64,000 nt of DNA, from contig CM041465.1 in NCBI GenBank assembly GCA_023213395.1, positions 167,779,741 to 167,843,740 on the forward strand. The letters run 5' to 3'. Within the stretch, counting starts at the first letter, position 1; each line of letters opens with the position of its first letter. This DNA comes from Cycas panzhihuaensis. Taxonomy: Eukaryota; Cycadophyta. Both the position numbers and the translations under genes were made by a program. The notes under the pieces were generated by a model. It had not been told where the DNA came from. It did no database searches and saw nothing but the letters and a program-made list of their open reading frames with translations. This document shows, piece by piece, positions 28,538-40,552 of this stretch.

Positions 28538-29189
28538 TGTCGAGAAGATAAGGTCCAAACTCTTAAACTACCACCAAGATCTAAACTATTCTTGCAACTA
28601 GTTACAGGAATCGAAACTAAAATTTAACATACAAGTTCTTAAAACTAGAGATAAAACAATAAAATGAACAAGAAAGCCAAGCATCACATATACACTCGAT
28701 ATAAGGTGGTAAAACCCTAGAAGTGTGGTAGGGAAACATCCACACAAGAAAGCTATTGATCTTTATTATTAAAGAATGGAGAAAATGTACATAATCCTAT
28801 AACAGAGTGCTCACATCAACAACAACCAGCTGCCCAACTCCTCACAGTACATTGAACACTATCAACATAATGAAAAATGCCCTAAATCAGGTTACATGAG
28901 AGGGTCATCCAAGGCACAAACCTCAACCATAGAATCTAGGGTATTTTGAGTGAATGACCCTAATTCTCTTTACAATTTAATATACTTTCTAGTACTAAAG
29001 TTTTTGGGTTGGGGGCTATTGCCCTCGAACCTCCTCTTTGCAGGGGGCGTTCCGTGCCCCCTATACCCCCCTGGCCAAGGGGGGCTCCTACCCCCACTTA
29101 GAATCCCCCAAGGAAGGTTTTGGGGGAAACCGTACTGTCAACCTGTCAAAATTTTAGCCTCTTAACCATTGTTGTCATATTACCTAAAA
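28538..29189 (-). repeat. 5' LTR of copia E
   Basis: 652 bp. Its outer end reads TAAAA where the 3' LTR has TAACA, placed by the CTAAC target duplication that follows. The GC-rich hairpin block lies at about 29010-29100. Confidence 0.9.
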
Positions 29190-29824
29190 CTAACAACTAA
29201 TTTTAGTAATCTACTAGTCGACAAAATGCTCAAACACTAATATTTTACATTGTGATGCTTCATCTTTTAAATCATGCCTTTAATCTGAACTTACAATCTC
29301 TTAAAAATGTCCCTTCATGAGTTTCCAATATCATACCTATTGCTACCCTAACTAAACTTACCTATCTATTCTTCCTTGATTCATGCCATTTTCTCCCTAT
29401 ATCTTTAGAAGTAATCTAGTTGGCTTTTATATTATGTCAGACATAATAAAAGAATATTATATCATATAAAGTGTTAACATAAAAATTTATCACCTTACCA
29501 TCAAATCATAAAATTCCCTAACTACCTATTCTAGAATAGAAAATGGTGCATCCTAACACTTGGTGGAGTATTAAATAACTTCCACCTTACAAGGATAAAT
29601 ATGAAAGTAAAAGTTATGTACCCTTACACTTGGTAGAGTATAAAATAGCTTCCACCTTGCATAAGGTGAATAAAAATAAAAACAAAATAAACTTTATTGA
29701 TACAACTATGAAAAGGATGAAGAAGGTAAAGAAATAGGAAAGAAGAAGAATGCTACTGATGATTTACTAAAAGAAAGTAGAAGTATTTAACCAGATATTA
29801 ATCACCTTAAATTAGGTCCTTACA

Positions 29825-32800
29825 TTCCCCTCCTCTTAAAGAAAGCATCTTCCTAATATCATTTACCTTATTGTAAATAACTTTGGATATTATTACATCA
29901 TTCCTTCCCTAGCTCCTAAGTAGCTTCTTTTAGTGTTAAGTGCTTCCATTAAACTTTTACTTATTTAATAGCCTTATTTATCAAGATCTTCTCCTTATTA
30001 TCCAAACTTTTGAGTAGACTTTTCTCAAACTCCAAACTCAATCTTTCCACTAAGTTAGTCTAGTGTAATATATACTTTGAATCTAATACTTACCCTTTTA
30101 CGAAGGAAATATGGAATATATTATATACTTGGATGTTTGGTTAGAGTGTAAGTTTATAAACTAATAAGCCCACCTTTTCCAATATCTCAAAAGGGATGCA
30201 ATACCTTAAAACAAGCTTTTTAAAAGACCCTAAACTTATGGAACTATATTTAGGCCTCATCCTTAAGAATGCATGATTACCATCATGGAATTCCTTAGTT
30301 ATTTATTTTAAGGATGCATAGCTCTTCTTTCTATTATGGGCTACCTTTAGTTGCTTCTAGATGCTAATAATTTATCTCCCTATTTCCTATAACATGTCTA
30401 AATCTAAGGCATATATATCTTCCAAGTTGTTACAACTCAAGGGTGTGTTACAACTCCTACTATATAGAGCCTTGAATGGGCATACTTTCAATGATGAGTA
30501 GATAGAATTATTATATGTAAATTTTTCTAAATATAAGTAGTTATCCTAATTTACAGGTTGCTCCATTGTGTACATCCTAAGTAAGTCCTCCAATACTTAA
30601 TTCACTCTCTTAGTTTGATCATTTATCTCAAGATAGTATGTTATATTGGATTGTATCTTGGTGCCTAACTCTTGGAATAATGATTTTTAAAACTTTAAAG
30701 TAAACTTATTATCTTACTTAGATATAATAGTTTTTAACACTCTATGTAATCAAATAATCTCCTTTATGAATATCTTTATAATGTTTGAGGCAATATTAGC
30801 TGAGTGCAATAGTATAAAGTGTGTGGACTTGGCTAGTTTATCCACCATAACTAATATTACATCATGTTGTTTAGTGCCTCTTAGCAAGCTTATAATAAAA
30901 TCCATTATCACTATTTCTCACTTCCACTTAGGGATTTCCAGTAGTCATAATAGTATAGCTAGATGCTAATGTTCTACCTTTACTTTCTAGTATGTTATGA
31001 ATTTGTCTATATAACTCATAATATCCTTATTTATTCTAGGCCAATAAAATTACCATTTTATAGTAGCATGTATCTGGTTACAACCTAGATGTCCTACATA
31101 AGATATATCATGTGCTTCAAGAAAAATAAGTTTTCGAATTTAGGAATATAAGGCACATAAATTCTTTGCTAGTACACCAAGGTACCATTCTCTAATTCTT
31201 TGAATCCTATAAATTTTCTTAGTATCTTAGCATTTACATTTTGTCATTTTCCTTATTATTTTAATACTTAGCTTGCCTATATAGAATTCTCCTTCACAAG
31301 CTCTCAAAATAAAAGCAATTAAATTAGATTTCAACATGCTTATAGTAATAATATGAAATTAGTAACCTTATTTTCCTTGCCTTTAATATATCATAATTCA
31401 AAATCAAATTTGCTCATGTATTCTACCCATCTATGTTATCTGATATTTAATTGTGGCTACATAAAGATGTGTTGTGAACTATTATGATCTATTTGTAGTT
31501 TGAACTTTTACCTCAACAAATAGTGTCACAAAACTTTAAGTTTATAAATGATGACTGTAAGCTCAAGATCATATACAAGATAGTTCTACTTATATGCCTT
31601 TAGCTTTTTGGATTCATAAACCACCACTTTTCTATTTTGCATAAGAACGAAACCAAGCCCCTCCAAGCTAGTATTAGTGTAAACCAAAAAGTCCATGTTT
31701 AGGTTTGGTATGATTAATATGGGTACTAAGGTAAATAGGTTTTTAGCAATTACAACCTTCCTTCACATAATTTAGCCCATATAAATTTCACATTTTTCTT
31801 TTGTAAAGAACTAAATGGGATTGCAATCTTGGAAAAATCTTTAACATACTTCTTATTATATCCAACAAGTCCCATAAAGCTTCATATCTCTTGCACACTA
31901 TAAAGGGATGGAAATCCATGATCATTTTTATTTTCTAGGGGTCTAAAAGATTCCTTTAATTGAGATAACATGCCTTAAATGGTTTACTTTTTACAAAACT
32001 TACACTTTCCAATTTTTGTATACAATCTATGTTGTCTTAGTAATTGTAACACTATTCATAAGTGCTCCTTATGTTGTTCTCTTACAATTGAGTAGACTAA
32101 TATATAATCAATAAAAACCACCATAAATTTATCTAGGTACTATCTAAATACATTATTCATCATGCATATAAAAATAGCTAGTATATTTGTTAAACTAAAT
32201 GGTATCACTATAAATTCATAATGATCATACCTCATTTAAAATGAAGTCTTAAAGATGTCTTCATCCTTAATTCTGATCTTGTAGTACCCAAATTTTATGT
32301 TAATATTTATAAACATTATTAATCATCCCATTTGGTTAAATAAGTCCTATACGTAGGGTAGTAGGTATTTGTTCTTAATAGTAGTTTTATTTAACTATCT
32401 ATAATCTATGCATAGCTTGAGAGATCCATCCTTCTTCTTCACAAATAACACTAGAGCTTTCCATGATGATATGTTGAGTTTGATAAATCCCTTGTACAAC
32501 ATCTTTTATAACTATATATTTAGATTAGTCAATTTAGTGTGGTTAGTCCATATGGAGCCTTAGAAATTGATCTTATTCCTGGTATAAACTCTATGGCATA
32601 GTCTACATCTCTTTTAGGTAGTAACTCTGGTAATTCATCTAGGAAAATATCTTGAAACTCCTTTACCAAAGGAATATATTTAAGAGCTAATCCTTTTTAA
32701 TATTCTTATTTGGTTAGATGGGCTATATATGCTTTGAAAGTTTTCTTGATCAATTTCTTTACTTAGGTAATAAAAATTTATTGTACATAAGTTATGATCT

Positions 32801-32950
32801 TGTTTCCTTGCATTATTATTGGATTTTCTTCATCATCTAAAAATTTAATTTGTTTATTAGAATAGTCAAGTTTAGCATGATGTGCTTGTAACTACCCCAT
32901 GCTAATAATAATATCATAATCACCTAATAGTAAAATATTAAAGTTGACCC
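29825..32950 (-). pseudogene. Gypsy G pol: protease end, RT, RNase H, integrase, chromodomain-like tail
   Basis: Minus-strand order: protease end (YDIIISMG then stop, LQAHHAKLDY, near 32930-32850). Reverse transcriptase has [16 protein letters not shown] (32455-32400) and a FIDYILVYS box (about 32112-32086) whose second catalytic Asp is Tyr. RNase H has LEGLGFVLMQNRKVVVYESK (31690-31600). Integrase has VGHLGCNQIHATI and WPRINKDI (31110-31030), KVEH, IPKWK and IMDFI (30960-30900). The tail reads VKV.WKHLTLKEAT.ELG (about 29990-29900), as in chromoviruses. Stops (mainly TAG and TGA) replace Gln and Trp at many conserved places. The polypurine tract lies at 29825-29841. Confidence 0.88.
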
Positions 32951-33689
32951 TTATAGATCATGCTTCCCATTCAAGAGGATAGGAAGGTATGATCTTTGTC
33001 ACTTTTCTTTTATTATCATTTACCATATTAATAATCCATCTCTTGGTATGTTCTTACTTATGGAGTTTACATTTCTTAACCAATCTAAGACGTATAAAAT
33101 TTTGGATATTTCTAGAATAAATTAGTAATGTAAGGGTATGGAACATGACCTTACCTTCCAGTTGCACCACTATGAATTGGTAATTAGTCCGTCTTCCTTT
33201 AATTATTGCTTGCATATACATTTCCTCTACTTCCTCAGTAGTGTGTGCCATAATAGGTTCCATCATTATATTATGTGTTGTGTCACTTGTACTAGCTCTA
33301 TGGGGACATTGGATAACGAAATATCCTCACTCATTACATATATAACTCCTTCCTAGGTAGTTATTGGTAAGTTTAACCATGTGTTTGTTTATGAGGGATT
33401 TCAATTTTTGCCTTCCTAGTTATATTATCGAGGTATGAACTTTGTTCCTTATTGTCATAGTCTTATTGTTATTTTTCCCTTCTAACTAACTAGATTATCT
33501 TATTGTCTTGTCCATAGATTCTCATACTGTTTGTCCTTATGAATGGTCTCCTCCAATGTCTTTGGCTCAAGTATCTTGATTTTATTTTATATCCCTTCGT
33601 TGGACCTACTTGGGAACTTATACACCTTCACTTTCTCTTATTGCATATAAAGTACACACTATAATAACTCTATAAACTCCCCTTCATAT

Positions 33690-34030
33690 TGATTTACAAC
33701 CTTTACTCCTTATTTTAGTTCATGTAAGGCCTCTACCTTGTTATTATAATACTATTCTAAAATGTATTTTTTCTTGAAGTTCATTACAAGCTTACTCCAC
33801 CTAATGTTTCTTTCTTCGAATCCTTTCACTTTCTTATGATGCTCCTACCATAGGGATGCTTTACCTATCAAGTTATACATGACTATTCTTACCTTCTTAT
33901 TAGACTATAAGTCATTCAAGCTAAAATGCTTTTCTATATTGAGTAGCTAGGACTTTGCATCATCCTCCTTCTTAATTTCTCCACCAAAAGTTATTGGTTT
34001 CACCTTTCTCATCTCAAAATGTAATATATT
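33690..34030 (-). pseudogene. Gypsy G gag remnant
   Basis: On the minus strand a typical retrotransposon gag core is readable: KVKPITFGGEI, LLNIEKHF, NKKVRIVMYNLIGKASLW, EHHKKVKGFEER, IRWSKLVMNFKKKY. Stops fall at Trp or Gln positions (after KASLW and before LLNIEKHF). The zinc knuckle was not located with confidence. It lies between the primer site (34601) and the protease, as expected. Confidence 0.82.
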
Positions 34031-34600
34031 CCTCCTACCTTCATGCCTTTTTCATCTCAACATTGGGGTTTCATTACAGGACATTTTGCTTATAAAATAA
34101 CATTCCTCACTGCATTCATGTGTTCTTTATTTAGTCCTTTTACTTGAGTGCCCACGAGTTGACTCTTCTCATAATCTATTTCTTCTTATGTTCTAAATCC
34201 TTTGAAACCTTTCTTGCTCAATGGTTCTTTAGATATTATGAAGCATAGATTCATGATTCTTAAGAATCCTCTCATCATTTTCTTTATAATATTTTAGTTA
34301 CTCTTGTAGATTTTAAACTATCTCTATTAATTACACCAATACATCATTCTCTAGGCTTGTCCTACACCTTAGAATCTTTTTTGTTTTTAGCTTTCCTATA
34401 TCAATATCAATTTGACCACAGAGGTCCATCTGTGTATCTTCTTTGAACTTATTCATTCCTTATCCTCATTGTATTTATGCCCTAACTCAATGTTCTACTA
34501 GACACTTCTTTAGAAAATTGAATAATATTTAGGCAATGTTATATCTTATCAACGTTAAATTTGTTTTATCAAGGGTGGTATTTAGTATCTGTCTTAACAT

Positions 34601-34614
34601 TGGCTCTAATACCA
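34601..34614 (-). promoter_or_regulatory. Primer-binding site of gypsy G
   Basis: TGGTATTAGAGCCA on the minus strand, one transition from the initiator Met-tRNA site TGGTATCAGAGCCA, four bases from the 5' LTR end. Confidence 0.88.
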
Positions 34615-34618
34615 AAAC

Positions 34619-37600
34619 TAGAACAACCTTCCCACCTTAAACCAGCTAGTTGGTGACTATACCCTAATTATAATATGCCTAACTAGCTAGTTGCTACTCT
34701 TTATAATCAATTGTCATGTACTTATCCACCCTGACAATCTTGCATACAAGGGTGAATAAAATGCATGATAATATACTAGAAGTTTTTATGATTCTAACAA
34801 CTAGTAGTGTACGTAGATTTGAGTTTATAAATGCTTTAATGAGTGTAATACACAATGGAATAAAACACATAATGATATGCATAAACCTAAGCTACAAAGA
34901 TGCTTAACATGCATAAATAGAAATCTTTATTTTCTTCAACCAAGAGTCATATAAAATTATAAATACCTATAACTAGGAAAGTGTATATCATTCCATATAA
35001 TGTCTTATAACATGAAGTTAGAAGCTTTTGTAATGTGAGAAGTAAAGTTGACCAAATAGATTATAATTGAAGGATTCTTCCATCCAACTGATCACAATCT
35101 TGTATAAGAAAACACCCTCATATTGGAGTGGATGATATGAATATAGGAGTATTGGTTTTTCCACTCTTCACTTAACACTTACCCTAGCTATCCTATCAAG
35201 GGTAGCCTTAAGGCCTTTTTTCACATAAAATTATATAATAAAGAAGCTACCTCAAGTTGTTGTTATTACATGTAAGCATACCCTTACTTAAAACCTCATT
35301 AGTCACATACAAACATGCACTTCTTCTCAAACCTTGCTTGCTTTACCTAATAAATTAGCAATATTAAGTCACTTAGGGATCCTTATAAAAACCAATATGA
35401 AAGGACTACCTTATTATGCCACATATTTATAGGGTACAGATATGATTCAAGGGGAGTAACTAACTATGATCCTTGTTTCTAAATAACTAGAAGGTGGAAC
35501 AACTAACTTAACACCATATAAATATGGCTTAGGGAGAGAAACTAACTTAATCCTTGAAGGATGGTAACCAACCCTATCCCTACTATAGGAGAGAAACTAA
35601 CTCTATCCCTACTCTAGGAGAGAAACTGACTCTATCCTCATTAGAGCATAATTAAGGAGGGGCACCTAACTTAACTCCCATGTAGATACTGATAATAATT
35701 AATCCTAAGGGAGCACTTAGCTCAATCCCACCTCATAGGATATGCTTTGCATCCAATAATAGTAGTCAAAGGAGATTAGAAATGCCATTTATCCACAAGA
35801 TCTTGGTATGTCCTAAGTATGCCTTTCCATAATTATATAAAATCTAGGATTCAACTATGACAAGTTTTTCCTTCTAAAATCTAGTAAAGCAACTGACTTA
35901 ACCCCTACTTAGATAACCATCATGGGAGAGTAATAAACTCAATTCGTACTTAGATAACCATCATGGGAGAGTAATAAACTCAATTCGTACTTAGATAACC
36001 ATCATGGGAGAGCAACCCCCTTTATCGTTGTTGAAAATGTCCTCTACTATCTGTACCCATATCTTTGCCTTGAATCTGCCATCTATGCTTCCTACATGAC
36101 CTCTCTATTTTAATCATATATCACTTTCATATGATTATGACTCCTTTTCACTAACTGATCTTCTTCACTCTTACTTAGACTTAAGTTTAAAATTTTAAAC
36201 TATTTTTGACACTTAGTCTTACTATCATAGTCACCTTCTCTTAGCCTATCTTCCCCTCTTTTTCCTTCTTCCTTTCTTGCCTTTTATTTCTTATCCCATT
36301 GCCCCATATGTGAGCTGTAAGTCATGGGAATTAGTAGCTCTATCCACGTATGTCATAGTTGCTAAGAATCACTTATAGTTATACTTATTTTGGATTATTA
36401 TTAATTATTAACTATTACTACCACTTTCATATCTATCTCCTTGTAGGAAACTTCTAGGTGGTCCTCACCTATTTGGGTGTATATAAGATTTTAACACATT
36501 CTCAACAAGACAAATTTGACAAAATTGTATTAAATAAAGGGGAATTTATAAATAAAAATATGAAAACCTATTATTTTTCACACTCTTAAGGTTCCTCTTC
36601 TTGCATTGGCCTTTCCCAAGAACTCCTTTCCTATGAGTTTTTCGTCAAAAGACCTTTCCAAGTGGGACTTCTTCTAAAGAGAGAAATTTCATATAAAGCC
36701 TTTCTTGCATTTGGGTTACTTGTATCTACCTCTCCTACATCTAGCTTTCTTATGAGTTCTTCTTTAAAAAGCCTTTCTAAGTGGGACTCCTTCTTATAGG
36801 AAATTTCACTTTCCTACATTTGCCTTTTCCATATTTGTTCTAATTCTATAAGTGGTCAAGTTCAAACTTTATAACTTTAAACTACCATAACTTTTTCATA
36901 TGAATTCTATTTTATGACTTCAACCACTTGTTGGAGAGCTCTTAATGTCCTCTTTGATGTAGACTAAGACTTAAAATCTATTTCTATAATATGTGAAATA
37001 TGATCACTATAGATTAGGGCCTTAAAGTCTAATTTTACCCTATACTTGACTACCTACTAATCATTTCTATAATTTAAAAATTTGGATATCTCTTCCATTT
37101 GACATCTGATTCTAATAATCTACCATTTGATGAGAAACTCAAACTTTGATATTTCTCTTGGTGATACTTCCTCTTTCAAATAATGTATTTAAGTTAAACT
37201 TATGTTCTATTAAAAATGCCACTTTATGTGTTTTTAAGATCATACATATTACAACTGCAACTAAACCTACCCCCTTATTCTTCCTTCCTTCATATCATCT
37301 GCTTCCTATGTCTTCAGGAAAAATTAGGTTAGGTTTTATATTATGTAAGTCATAATAAAATAATATTACATTATGCAAAATATTAGTATTAAAACCTATC
37401 ACCTTTCTATCAAACCATTAAATATCCTAACTACTTATTTTACAATAGAAAATGGTGCATCCTATCACTTGGTAGAGTATTAAACAACTTCTACCTTACA
37501 TGGATGAACAAGAAAGTGAAGATGATGCACCCTCACACTTGGTGGAGTATAAAACAGATTTTATATTATATAGGATGAATAAACATTAAAAGGAAATAAA

Positions 37601-37738
37601 CTTCATTTATACAACTATGAAGAAGATAAAAAAGGTAGAAGAAATAAGGAAGAAGAAGAAGACTATTGTTGATTAGCTATTAAGAGAAAGTAGAAGTATT
37701 TAACTAGATGTTGATCACATCTGGGTTGGGTATTTACA
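34619..37738 (-). repeat. 5' LTR of gypsy G
   Basis: 3120 bp. The plus-strand ends are TAGAACAACC (TG decayed to TA) and TATTTACA, followed by the CTTCT duplication. It aligns with 22215-23841 plus 29195-29824 except for about 0.9 kb present only here. It contains degenerate AGGAGAGAAACTAACTCTAT repeats (35520-35640) and a 41-bp tandem repeat. Confidence 0.9.
35906..36012. repeat. 41-bp tandem repeat in the gypsy G 5' LTR
   Basis: Units start at 35911, 35952 and 35993 (AGATAACCATCATGGGAGAG), about 2.5 copies. The two complete units differ only in the last part of the first. The array lies in the segment missing from the 3' LTR, so it may have formed after insertion or been lost with the deletion. 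Confidence 0.93.
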
Positions 37739-37743
37739 CTTCT

Positions 37744-40552
37744 CTAACTCTAACTTATTCTTAGATTCCACTCTAAAATGAATCCAATATACAAGTGGAA
37801 GCTATCAAAATTCTAATAATATTTCAACAACATACCATTGTAAATTTTGACCTCCCTCCTTCACATGAAAAGTTTGGGATTTTTCTAAATGTGGAATGAC
37901 ATTAGGTGAATAATATTGGGCCCATGGTTTGGATTAAAACATAGGCCAAAAACATGGCCAAATCACCCGAGTTTGATCAAATCAATGAAAACTATTAAAG
38001 GTAAACCAATTAGGAAGAGGAAAGTTGATCCCTACCTAATTTTGGATATTTCCGAGGTGAAAAGACACTACTAGGTGTAATTATTATGCATTGAAATATA
38101 AAATTCACTTCTTTTTATCGTGAATTATTAACCCATGAAGTTCATAATAGTACCATGAAGTTATTATTTATGATGCCATGGTGAACTTTTTGGTACTATA
38201 AAATTTCTCATAGATAGAACAAATAATGGGATAGACAAGTTCTAACATGGAATGGTCTAAAATTAGGGCTAGATAGACATGTATCATAATAGGATAGAGA
38301 TAAATGCAGAAAAAATTGATGACTTTGATAATAAAGACACCTAAATGATGAAACCAAGCATGGAATTACTACAAATAGGTTTAAATGAGCTTGGTGGATA
38401 ACCTTTTAAGGCCATTGATAATGTTTAGTAGGCTAATAAACCACATACCCATTTACTTAAATAATAAGCAAATATTATCACATGTTTATAAAAGAACTAA
38501 ACTAAACTACTACTAAAATGAAAGACTAAAAGCACATGTTTTCACTTACCTATTGGTGTGAAATAAGTGTAAACTTCCTAAAATCCAAGAAATATTTTTT
38601 GCTTTGTTAGTGAAACCTCTTTAGATATAGGTTATAAGATAGTGAATGCTATTAATGATGTCTTATAAAAACTATTCTTGTGATTATAAAAATGATAGAG
38701 GAAGGTAATCTATTATAGTTTAGTCTCCTCAATAGGTGTTTAGAGAGTGTTTCCACTACTTTAGCCATATCAATCAAGACTTTAGAGGTGTATTGAATAG
38801 GGTGGAAATTAGGCTTGAGACCTAATTTGATCATGATAAGTTTGATAGCCACAAAGAAACCTAGATGAACATTAATAGGCCACCATAGTTTATCCTCTTT
38901 AGTGACTATTTTTTGGAGTGATTTTAGGTGCTTAAGGGGTTGTCTCAATAGCTAATTAGGTGTTGGAATCAAAAGCTAATGATTATCACTCTACTTTAGC
39001 TCTTTAATAAGTACCCTTCAAAGGAAGAGTTATTTGGGCTTATCTTAAAGCCAAGGTTATCAAATAATTTATCCTCTTGAATGAGTGGCCCTTAGAGGTG
39101 GGATTTTTAGGTTCTATAAGGAAGCAAAGGGTATTATTTTAATTAATTTTGATTTAACTATTTTTTATAGATTACTATAATTTACAGATTTTTTGACATT
39201 TTAATTTTATTTATGATTTCTTTTTGGATTTTGATTTGCTTTTGGAAAGCAAACAAATTAGAATTTAAATGAAAGCAAAGTAATGCTTAAAGGGAATACC
39301 AAATTGAGGATGACACTAAGAGATTTCCCCTTTTAACAAATTATAGTAGGGTTGATATTTACACATTTGTTAGGTAATTTTTAAGCTCATACTGGAATGC
39401 TATATACTTTATTCTTTTTTGGAGAATGATTCTAGTTTAAACTCATAGTAGAGCTTAGATAGTTTGCCCTCTCTCTAAAGCAAGATAGTGTATCCTCTTT
39501 TCAGAGTAGTAGTGCTAGTTTATACTCATACTATAACTCAACTAACTTATTCTTATTTTAAAGGTAAATAAAATTAGTGCGTGGGCTTAGTTTCATGGAT
39601 GGAATTAATAGCCCTAAGGAGAATCATTTGCCTATGAAAAATAATAATTGAGAATAAAAGTAACTAGTAAATTAGTCTCAATATTTTATTTATGTAGAAT
39701 GTATTAGATTATAATAGAAGAAAATTGAGATAAAAGTGACCTAGCTTAGTTGGTGAGAGCACGTAGTTAAAGGAAACAAGCTTGGTAAACTTAGGTAAGC
39801 CAGTAAACAACAAACTGAGAATAAAATAATAATAAGATAGGGCTACTTTGGACTTATAGTATTTTAGTGAGAGCTTCTATAATAGTAGTGTACTCATTGT
39901 TATTGTTAGTTACTTTAGGTAGATAAATTCCAATATGAGTTAAGGCATGGCCTACTTAGTCTTAAATGGTCTAGGGTATAATATAAGGGATAGGGTTTTT
40001 ATGACTTTCTCCATTAGTACAAATGATTAATACCATGGGGAATATAATAATAGCTTAGAGAGATCGATACATATGGGAAATAGGAAAGAAATTTAACAAT
40101 ATAGCCAAGTTCTGAGTTTTGTGGGTTCAACTCTAATTACATAAGACAAGTAAAAAATGGATCCCAAGAGTTGCTTAGTATCACTATTATAACAACTTTC
40201 AAAAAATATTTTGTTCCTTGGAGTGTGGAGTAACTTTTGATTATAATTGAGGCCATTATAGACCTAAACAATTAGATCTAAATGTCCTAAATAATCCACA
40301 TGATTGGACCCAAATTGCATATTACAAGTCAAAATAAAGTCCTTATGTGACTTACCCTAAATTTCAAAAAGGTGGTGAGGGATTTATATATAAATTTTAT
40401 TTCCTTTTAGTGCATATATATACTTTTTCTTTTTCACATACAGATTTTGCTTTTAAGTATGATAATAGGTGTTTTATTAAAACTTAGCCCTTAATCAATC
40501 TTCATGTTCATTAACAAGTATCTTGATTAATCTACATTTAATTTGATTAATT
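37744..40552. other. Unrecognised decayed sequence between elements G and M
   Basis: AT-rich, CG- and CHG-poor. Apart from the open frame at 38652-38948 there is no coding evidence. The first part should be contiguous with 22209 before element G inserted, so 18171-22209 and this stretch are one old unit. Confidence 0.45.
38652..38948 (-). other. Unrecognised 98-codon open frame in old DNA
   Basis: An uninterrupted frame with ordinary composition (for example VHLGFFVAIKLIMIKLGLKP, then NFHPIQYTSKVLIDMAKVVE). I recognise no domain. It lies in DNA where most frames are closed by TAG, so it may be a coding remnant of an old element, but chance is not excluded. There is no evidence of expression, promoter or neighbours. 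Confidence 0.25.

Larger units (their letters stand above)
23842..29189 (-). mobile_element. Full-length copia element E (Tork-like)
   Basis: A 5348-bp element with LTRs at 28538-29189 (5') and 23842-24494 (3'), a primer site, gag, pol and polypurine tract, all on the minus strand. The target duplication CTAAC is at 23837-23841 and 29190-29194. The empty-site sequence obtained by joining the flanks aligns with the other LTR of element G at about 37085-37145, which confirms the ends. In roughly the first 200 aligned bases the two LTRs differ at about 20 positions by eye, mostly transitions, so insertion is not recent. It is the same family as element D, with similar gag, LTR and primer-site layout. 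Confidence 0.95.
22215..29824 (-). repeat. 3' LTR of gypsy G, split by copia E
   Basis: The LTR parts are 22215-23841 and 29195-29824 (about 2.26 kb in total), with TGTAATAGCC and GTCCTTACA at the two plus-strand ends. It aligns with the 5' LTR at 34619-37738 but lacks roughly 0.9 kb corresponding to about 35640-36530 there. Short degenerate units of the form GGAGAG.AAC.AACT are repeated at 23040-23280. Confidence 0.88.
22215..37738 (-). mobile_element. Gypsy element G (chromovirus type) with nested copia E
   Basis: This is a complete but decayed LTR element on the minus strand. Its 5' LTR is at 34619-37738 and its 3' LTR at 22215-29824, interrupted by copia E. Both outer ends carry the 5-bp duplication CTTCT (22210-22214 and 37739-37743). 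The primer-binding site lies at 34601-34614 and the polypurine tract at 29825-29841. Gag, protease, RT, RNase H, integrase and a chromodomain-like tail follow in the gypsy order. Without E and its extra target copy the element would be about 10.2 kb. Multiple stops in every domain show it is dead. Confidence 0.92.

Noticed and set aside
29190-29200. Extending the copia E 5' LTR to the later TAACA at 29195
   Set aside because: This would give flanks without a match. Ending at 29189 gives a perfect CTAAC duplication and an empty site supported by the sister G LTR.
35906-36012. Regularly spaced repeats resembling a CRISPR array
   Set aside because: The 41-bp units are contiguous, with no unique spacers, and lie in a plant LTR.
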